A DNA stretch of 64,000 bases. Source: Crocodylus rhombifer (Eukaryota; Chordata; Crocodylia; Crocodylidae). Below the pieces are notes generated by a model. It searched no databases. It saw only the letters and a program-made list of their open reading frames with translations, and was not told the DNA's origin. The stretch is taken from the NCBI GenBank assembly GCA_038503035.1, contig JAVSML010019101.1:102733-166732 (forward strand). The letters run 5' to 3'. The position numbers and the translations under genes are program-made. This document shows positions 50,801 to 59,800 of the stretch, one piece after another; within the stretch, counting starts at the first letter, position 1; every line of letters starts with the position of its first letter.

Positions 50801-53800
50801 ATAGAGCACTATTAGCACGTGCTCTGCTCCTGAGGGGTACAGAAAGTCAGTCCCTAGCAAGAGGCGTTTGCTGCCTGATGCTCAGGGGCTTCAGTTTTCA
50901 GGAGAGGTAAGACTCGTGGATGCTGGGAAAGACCAGGCAAGCCATCTCTGCATCATATATCGATGGTGGGTTTTCTGTTACGATGTGTGTACCGAAAACT
51001 CCCAGCTCGCAGTTTCCCCAAGAGCCCTCCGATGGCACGACGAACCTGCGGCACATTTCAGAGACCCTGCAGTCCGTTCTTTGGAAAGGCAGCTAGTGTC
51101 TTGCAGCATGACTTGAGGCTCCTAAGTCTTGTAAGGGCCACAGGAGAATTTAACCAACATCTGATTTCTAACTCTGGGATTTGCAAAGTGCAGCCTCTTG
51201 GGCAGCCGTGCATGAGTACATCAGGCACGTTGCGCTTGACCTCAGCTTACTTGAAGGGGAGTGGAGAAACCGGGGGGATGTTGCATAAGGCACCATGAGG
51301 ACAAGCCCAGTGGGAGCGTGACAGAAGTCACCCGCACACACAAGCAAGGGAAGGCTCCAGTTGGTAAGGTTTCCCCTTTTTTTTCCTCCAGGGAGACGTG
51401 TGGATCTGCATGGAGCTGATGGACACCTCGCTGGACAAATTCTACAAACACGTCATTGACAAAGGCCTGACGATTCCCGAAGACATCCTGGGGAAAATAG
51501 CAGTCTCCGTAAGTGGAGTTCGGGGTGCTGTCCGTCTTCTGAGCCTAGCCCTTGGGGACCTCTCATCTCTGCACTGACCCAGAAACCAGCCCTCGCATGC
51601 AAATTCTTGCTTGACTTTCAATATTTAGCCTGAGTTTATATCTATCAGTTCTCCATACCCGGACATCTGCCATTTGACTTAAATGATGAAGCGGTGTACT
51701 GCTGAAAGGGGGTTCCTAGATTATTCCCCATTGCTGTAGAGCTGGGGTTAGGAGGCTTGGTGTGGGTTCACTCTGGATTTGTTGTGTTTCAGATTGTAAA
51801 AGCGCTTGAACATCTACATAGCAAACTCTCCGTAATCCACAGAGGTAAGTGCAGTTCATGCGTTCTCGGGCAGTGCCTGCTTCCCACTGAGCCCAGCCTC
51901 CGGCTCTGCCTCTTGTGGGGGTTATTCTCAGAGCCAGGGAGGTGCCCCCAAAGTCAGGGGGAAGTCCAGCGGCCTCATAGCCTAGAGCTGGGAGCTGTGG
52001 CCTTGTAGCCCAAAACAAGGGCTTGGCTATGGCAAAGCATGTAAGCAAAAGCAGAGTCAGGATGTGCAGGTATCTTGGAGAGAGTGCCACTCAGCATATC
52101 TCCGCTGAAGCTGAACATATGAAATAGCCTCTACTGGCTGGCAAAATAAATAGATAATTTGCTTCCCCATCACCCACTGGCAGAGGTACACCTGACTAAT
52201 AATGGGATGGGTTCCCAGCTCTTGGACTTTGCCTGGTTTGGGATCAGTCAGGGTATAGGCTCATTCCTCCCCTTAGCATCTACATTACGCCCAGTCGCAC
52301 CTCCTAATTTGGGCCCAGTCTCATGCAGCCAGGACTTTTAGGTTCAGGGTAGATCAGCAACTTATCCCATGGGAGACTTGGACATAGGTGACCTTAGCTT
52401 AAGAATCCCACTTTAGGATCTAGGAGGTAGGGAAAAAAAATGGAGGTCTACCAAGTTTTCTCATCAGACCTCTGGATGTTTCAACCAAATTGTCAGTGCT
52501 GAGTAATATGAAGAGGTGGTGCTGGGGGAAATGCTATAAAGCCTGTTTCAAAACCTCCTGATTTCTACCTGCGTTATTTATATTACTTATAACCAGAGAG
52601 GATGATGGCACAAAACAGTGTTTGTTCTGCAGTTGAGCAGGGCCCAACATAGGGAGGGTCCTGACCCCTGAAAGGGACTCCTAGGTGCTAACTGCAATGA
52701 TGATGTTAATAATGACAATAATTTAACCATTTACTTTTAAACATTTCTGCTACTGTTTTTACTGTTCTTTGTTATGCACTTTCTTCCTCTTAAATGCCAC
52801 AGTGATTTTTATGTCCTGACTTAACGCAGCTCTGCAGGCTTCAAGCTCCAGATGTGGCATTTCTGTCTGGCTTTGGTTTTCAAAATCCCTCTGGTCTCTT
52901 TAAAACTCCTAAATTTCAGCAGCTATGTAGGACAACGTCAAGAGAGTTTAAAAACTGCCTCCAGGCAGATGCCAGGAACGTGCATAAAATTAAACTATCT
53001 TGCTCTTTTGCTGGTTGGCACCTTTATTTTAAAAACCGTATTCAGTATAGAAACGAAAAGAAAAAAAAACATCTCTGCAGTGTGGCTGCTGGGGCTGGAG
53101 TTGTCTGAAGTGAAAGGAGTTCAAAACTAACAGCCGCTCGTGATCTCCCTCTAATGAGCCTGCCTGGGGTCGAGATCCTGCCTTCTGGATCGCTGGAAGT
53201 GGGTGGCCAATTCTGCATGGCTCATAGAGGGTTGTTTGTGTGATTTCAGTCGAAAGGTTGTCATTCAGGGATAACAGACAAAGGATTCCCAAAAGTTTGA
53301 TCACACGGCCCTGAGTAGAGAGAAGATGCCAATCAGCCACGTACCACAATGCCTCAATGAGGAGGAGTGTGCCACCAGGTTCAGCCCCTGTTGGCTATTT
53401 TATTATTATATGTAGTTAGAGCAGATTTTTTCAGAAGTGGCCTCTGAAGATAGGTGCATTCAGAGAGGCAGCGTGGCTCACGGTGAGGGAGTTAACTCAT
53501 TTTATGGGAGACCCACTCACAGATACCCTGCACGACCTTGGATCAGTCTCTGTCTCTGAGCTGCGCTTACAGATGTGGGAAACGAGGGCAGTCACAGGGG
53601 TGTTGCGCAGATAAATGTGTGGAAGATAAGGCACTAATGGGAGTCAGATCGGTGTGGTGGGCAGTTTGGGCCCCATTTCCATCACCCCTGGGTGATTTTA
53701 ACCCCAGCTGGAGTCGCTAGGAGCTGCCAGCGCTTAGCACCTTTGATTTGGCTCCATCCTATTTTAAATCTGGGCACCGACTGAGAGTCCACTTTTAAAG

Positions 53801-56800
53801 ATTTTGGCCGTTGTGTCTTTTCTCCAGCTTCCCTCCTCCTGATACTGCTTTTGGTCCCTTGGGTGAGTGCCCTAACCATGTTTGCACCTGGTTATACTCT
53901 GAAATGGTGGGGTGAGGAGTGTTTGTGATGGTGATGGTGGTGTGTGCTCCTTCTTGCAGATGTAAAGCCATCTAACGTGTTGATCAATGCACTGGGGCAG
54001 GTGAAAATGTGTGATTTTGGAATTAGCGGTTACCTCGTTGACTCTGTTGCTAAAACCATGGATGCAGGATGCAAACCTTACATGGCGGTAAGTTGAGATG
54101 CTTGGGGAAGATGCACGAGAAACTACGGTGATACAGAGAGGGGCGTGTGAAACTGGGGATGGATCACCTACATGTAGGAGGCCTAAAAGATAACAACTTC
54201 CAGTGCGTTGTTTTGATGACAGGCAAGGGTCTTGGGATAAATGTGATAGTTGGAAAAATTGTTATTTGCATTGGTTTTGGGTACAAACAACCTTCTTCAG
54301 GCATAAGGAGCATCAACACGGCTACAGCCGACAACCCTCGTTTCAATGACTCCCTTAAGATGGGCCTCGGTAGTTATTTGTCTAATTATTTGCGGCTCAA
54401 GCCTGGGAATCAGGACCCCTGGGTTTTATTTCACATGCCCTCAGTGATTCATTATGTGACCTTGAAACGGTCGCATTTGGTCTTTACCCAGTTTCCCTAT
54501 TGGTGCAATGGAGACAGTGATGGTTTTCTGGTGGGAATAAATCAATAGGGAGCATTGGTCCTCGGTAGCATCAAAATGAGACGCATAGGGGAGCCCAGCA
54601 TCACAGAGCCCCACAGTAGCAGCCGTTTTGTGCTTGCCCAGTGGAAAAGCCAGTTATAAATGGTTTCCTGAGGATTAAGGTCCTGGAGAAGTGGGCTTGC
54701 CACCTTCTGGGCAGATCTGAACCCTGTGAATCAGGGACTGGGATTCAGCTTCTGCTGTCTTACCTCCTTGGATATGAGCCAGCGCCCAGTGTCCAGCCTT
54801 GGTGCTTGTCCCCGCTAGGCAGAGAAGATTAGCCAGATCCAGTCAAGATAACAGAGAGGAGATTCAGTTTTAATAAACCCATGGCCCGATCGTGCTGCCC
54901 TCCAGGATCCAGCTCAGCAGTGAGTGCCGGTTCGGGGCATTCATGGTGTTTAGCACTGGGGTCACCCCGCCATACGGGAAGGGAGCCTGTGTTGTGCTTG
55001 TAATCAGCTTCTGTTTGCTTCTCCTTCCAGCCTGAAAGAATAAACCCTGAACTGAACCAGAAAGGCTACAGCGTCAAATCAGATATCTGGAGCCTGGGAA
55101 TCACTATGGTAGGACAGCCCTAAGAGCTACCAGAGCTTAAGGGCTTTTTATTCTCATGCTTATATCGCACCATTCCCTGTGGGCCTTTAGGGGACGTATT
55201 CACCTCTTCCTTTCCCAAATACTCATGGCATGTTGTAGTGTAAAGGAGGAAGGAAGCTGCAGCTCATTTTCTGACCTCACTGTGCGCTCACCACCCCCCT
55301 AGGCAATGGGCAGGCAATTATTTCAGGCGGAGGGCCGCTTACTGAGTTTTGGCAAGCCATCGAGGGCCATATGACAGGCAGCCCAGGGCAGATAAATATT
55401 AATTTTCTAAATTTTTATGGGCCAGATAGGATGGCCTGGTGGGCTGCATCCAGCCCGCGGGCCGCATCGTTCCCACCCCTGACGTAGGCCCTGCTGGAAT
55501 GAGCGTCCTTGATCAGCAAGGCCCAGATTTCCAAATTTGATTCTCGGACCGTGAGGATGCTTCTCCTTGTAAAAGAAATCCAGCACCAGTGTGAACAAGC
55601 GGATCCAGTACATTTTGTCCTCTAACACCCTCCTTCAGTCTCTCCCCCCGAATACCTCAGAGCACAGGTACCCTCAGCCAAATGCTGCGATTGCCTTATA
55701 TCGACAGCAGCCATCCCATCGTGCTCTTCTTGTTTTAAAGGCCCAGTCTTGCAGTCTAGCCCTCAACCACAGTGAGAGGCTTTTTCTGTCCAGATCAGCA
55801 GGAGGGTCCTTATTAACTATGCAGAAAAGAGAGTTGTGGGAGGAAAGATCAGAGCGGGGAAGAAAGAAAGCAACTAACACCAGCCCAGGACATGGTTTGG
55901 CATGCCTGACATGCAGTTGAGCTGCTCTCATCTTTCCTTTTTCCCTGGGAACTGGAAGTCTCAGGTTTAATTCTGTGCTTGGGGGCAAGTCACTTGGTCT
56001 CCGTGCCTCAGTTTCCCTCTAGTAAAACAGGGCTGTTAGCTCAGCCCCACCTCGGTGTGCAGATAAATGCTCCGAGGCAGTCAGGAATCGCTGCAGCCCT
56101 TGGCCTAGAAACCCAGGGAGCAAGCCATCTAGCACCGCAGCGGGTACTAGACTTCCCTCTGGGACTACGGGCTGTGCTGATCTCAGTTCAGACCGGCAGA
56201 ACAAACCCTTTGCATGATCCCTGGGGCGCAAGCACAGCGAGTTGGGCCGTGCCGTCAAGGCACAGCTGAGCCCAGGGTTGTTCATGTGGAGTCAAAGCCT
56301 GCTTGAAAGGGAATCGAGCGTAATTTCGGCAGGCCCCCAGCTGATGGCAGCATCGGCTAACATTGGCGAGCCAGCTGAAATGCTGAATGTGCAGCCTCGG
56401 ATAAATCCATGAATCAAACAAACTCTCCCAGCATTTAGCAACTGGCAAAAATCTCTGACAAAGATCAGAGAGTGCCGGCCTGTCCTAAAAGCCAGGCATA
56501 CTGGCATTAAAAGGCATTTTAGGAGTTAGGCTGAATCTTTGGACCTCCTGATTGTTTTGGATGACTCCTAGAGGGGAACGGACAAGGAAAACCCCATTTG
56601 CTTTGTGCAGTTTTCCTCTCATTTTGTTCAAGACCTGGTATTTTGGGGGAGGGGGATTCGCACGGCAAAAGGGGGAGGAAGGATTAAAACTAGGCAGTTG
56701 TGATTGTAACCAGCTCGTAGGCTCCTTGGGGCAAGGGCGCTGCTGCTTGTCCAGCCCCGAGCACCCCGAGCCTCCGGTCCGTGATAGAGTGGCCTCCCGG

Positions 56801-59800
56801 GCACGACCGGACCACAAGTACAGGTGGTGAGACGCTGGCCACGCGAATCCTCCAGGCCGTGCAAACACCAGCGCAAGGAATAGGGCAGTGGAAATTCAGG
56901 ATCCACATTTCTGACCAACCTGAGACAAAAGGCGGGGGGGAAAGAAATCAAAGTGTTTTGGATGGAAAAAGGGAGGTCGGTTTACCTCTGCTTATTTTTA
57001 AACAGCCTTGTTGTTATTTCATTCTGGCCCGGGCGGGATGTCAGAGTATGGAGGAGCCGCGTACAGCTGAGTCTTATCCCTGTGGGGAGCCAGTGCCCCC
57101 CAGTGATGGGTATATTAGTAATAGAGGAAGGATTAAATCTTCTGCTCTGATTCAGCCTTCATTATTACCCCTAAGGGTTGCCAAAAGCTGGAATGGGCTC
57201 CAAGGGAGGTGGTGCTCCCCCCTACTTTGGGGGTCCTTAAGACGAGACTGGACAAGCACCTGGCTGGGGTCGTCTGACCCCAGCGCTCTTGCCTGCCCGG
57301 GGCAGGGGGTCGGACTCGATGATCTGCTGAGGTCCCTTCTGACCCGGATGTCTATGAATTACAAGGGTCGTAGGCTAGCCAGTTAAAGCCATGAGGCCGT
57401 TGGAGTTATCGCTGAGCTCTGCCCCTCTCTCCCCCCCAGATCGAGCTGGCAATCCTGAGGTTTCCGTACGACTCGTGGGGGACGCCGTTCCAGCAGCTCA
57501 AGCAGGTGGTGGAGGAGCCTTCGCCCCAGCTCCCGGCGGACAAGTTCTCTGCAGAGTTCGTTGATTTTACCTCGCAGTGGTAAGCAGCTCCCTCCTGAGC
57601 CCCCTTTCCTGGCAGTGGAAATCAAATTACCCCCCTCTTTTTAGGGAGGTCGAACCAGAAATTACCCCCCTCTTTTTAGGGAGGTCGAACCAGAGCCGTA
57701 CTATACGGTCAGGCTGCCTGCACGTAACGTGCATCTTCGATGCGTTCTCGTCTCACCGGGTAAAGGACAAGAGGTGTTGTTGCTGGTTATGTTACGTAGG
57801 TCGCAGTAGACGTGAGGCTGCCTGCCTTGCATGCGCTCGGCCTGGAGCCACCCTGGGGTCCTGCTGGCCTGGTGTGTGGATGGGGTCCTTACTGCTCGTT
57901 GCACTGCGGGAGACTGCTTACAATTATGGATTGCATAGGGATATTCCTGCCTCGGGCGAGGGTTGGACTAGATGACCTCTGGAGGTCCCCTCCAGGCCTG
58001 CTTCTTCAGGACTCTCTGATCTCAAACTTTTTGCTGCTGTCATCAGTTCCCATGCCACGGGGCTGGGACGGATGCCATCTCGGACAACACCGGGGATTGA
58101 ACCCGAGGCATCCGGAGGTACCACCGCTGCACAGCTCTAGCTGAAAAACAAGGCTCGTTACTTGTGCTGCATGCACCCCTCTCCACCCCATCCCACTAAC
58201 CAGTGAGTTACGTGCATCCTAGCCACAGAGGAGAAATGCAGGTGGAAGCAGCAGAAAATTGCATTGCAGCTTGCAAATCGTTTGTCTTCTCTGGGAAAGC
58301 TGGTGTAAGGTATGCGGCTGGGGGGGCCGCCCACCGCCGTAGCCCCTGTCCTCACATTGGCGTCGTTCCCTGGAGAAGAGGAGGGAGAAGAGGACGTCTC
58401 AGCCCAGCAAGGTCTCCGATGAACGGTTAAACAACCCAACAGGTCATTTGGTTGGTGTTGTCGACGTAGAGCTGCGACCCGGCGCGGCGCGCGGTTACCC
58501 GAGAGAAGATTCAGAAATGCACGTACTCCCGGCCCATCTCATCAGCAGCTCGCTCCTCTCTTCCCGCGCACGGGCACTTGGGGCTGCGCGGGTCTGCCTT
58601 GAGGCCTCCAGCACGGAAAACGAGGGGCTTGAGACCAGCGGTTTCCTGAGGCTTTGAGGGAACGGAGAGCTGACCTGGAGCGACCCCCTGCCTCCCCAGC
58701 CTTGTAGGCCCTCGTGGGAAGCTCCTCCACAGCGAGCCTGGCTGAGGAGAGGGATGGTTTAGAGGGGATTGATCCAGACCTCAACCCTGTCTGCACCAGA
58801 GGCCGAGCTGTGCTTTCCTTTATGGCAATTGCATTGGTTTCCATGGGGGTGCAGGGGGGAAATTTTGCCTCCACGATAGATAAAAGGTTCGGATTCAAAG
58901 AGTGGAGCAGCCTTGCATGGTGCAAACCTTGCCTCTTCAAAACAAGACACCCTCCCCGTACCCTGAAATAAACTCAGCGTTGCCCGTTTCCGTCAGCGCG
59001 TTGTTGAGAAGCGTCTGGCCATAGCTTCTTCCTCCAAACTCCCTCAAAATTAGTCAGGAGGTGACTTTATTTTTCCAGGCGCTGCAGTGCCGCTCGCTGC
59101 TTGCCAAGTTGGCAGGTGGGTGGACGGCAGCTTGCGTGGGCGCTACGGCAGGACCACGGGCTGACGGATGCAGACATGCGAGACGCTTCCAGCGGCTTGG
59201 TGCCTGATCCGCTTGTGTCCCAGGAAGGAGGTTTCTCAGCCACCTCGCTGGACTTGAAGCAGCGTGTTGGGTTCCTCTCTGGAAGCTCATGCAGAGTAGC
59301 CAAGGAGCCAAGTGTTCCCGTAACCCCTTTCCTTCTTCTTTTTGGTTAAAATCAGTATCTTTTTCACCCCGTATGCAGCAGGCTTATCCCCAGCTGGCAG
59401 CAGGTGGGAGCTCATGCACGCGCACATGCACACACACACATCCAGGTTTTTTGCAAGCCCAAGCCTGAAAGACTGTTTCCTGGACACATTTCCTATGCTC
59501 CATCTTGCACACTTTGTTATTGCAGAAATCCTGGCATGTGCCAAGCCCCCCTTGCTTTTGTCAAAAGAGTGCCGAGACATCCGATTTGCAAGCAGCGTTT
59601 CTCGGGGCTTGTCACGTGAGCTTCTCCGGCAGCTTTTGGGGTAGGAAATCCACAACCGTACACAATCATAATAGTCACCCCCGCTAAACAAGAGGAATAT
59701 CTTGCCGTTTCCTTCACCAGGGCGTGTTTGGGTGCTCTTCTGTAAGCCTATCATGAAAGACTAGCAAAAGAGTACACGGGTTTCTTGCAGAGTACTTGAA

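Larger units (their letters stand above)
51845..53959 (+). other. MAP2K6: MAP2K6 intron 7 (2.1 kb)
   Basis: Contains MIR-like copies near 52610-52705 and 53495-53610. The remaining sequence, including about 51850-52600 and 52710-53490, shows nothing recognisable. Confidence 0.9.
54088..55030 (+). other. MAP2K6: MAP2K6 intron 8 (943 bp)
   Basis: Contains a Penelope-like fragment (54200-54335) and an MIR-like fragment (54375-54545). The remainder, 54550-55030, shows no recognised feature. Confidence 0.9.
55109..57439 (+). other. MAP2K6: MAP2K6 intron 9 (2.3 kb)
   Basis: Contains a hAT-like element (55298-55482), MIR-like fragments (55930-56075 and 56690-56760) and a sense CR1 3' end (57120-57361) close to exon 10. 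No feature is recognised in 55490-55925 or 56080-56690. Confidence 0.9.
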
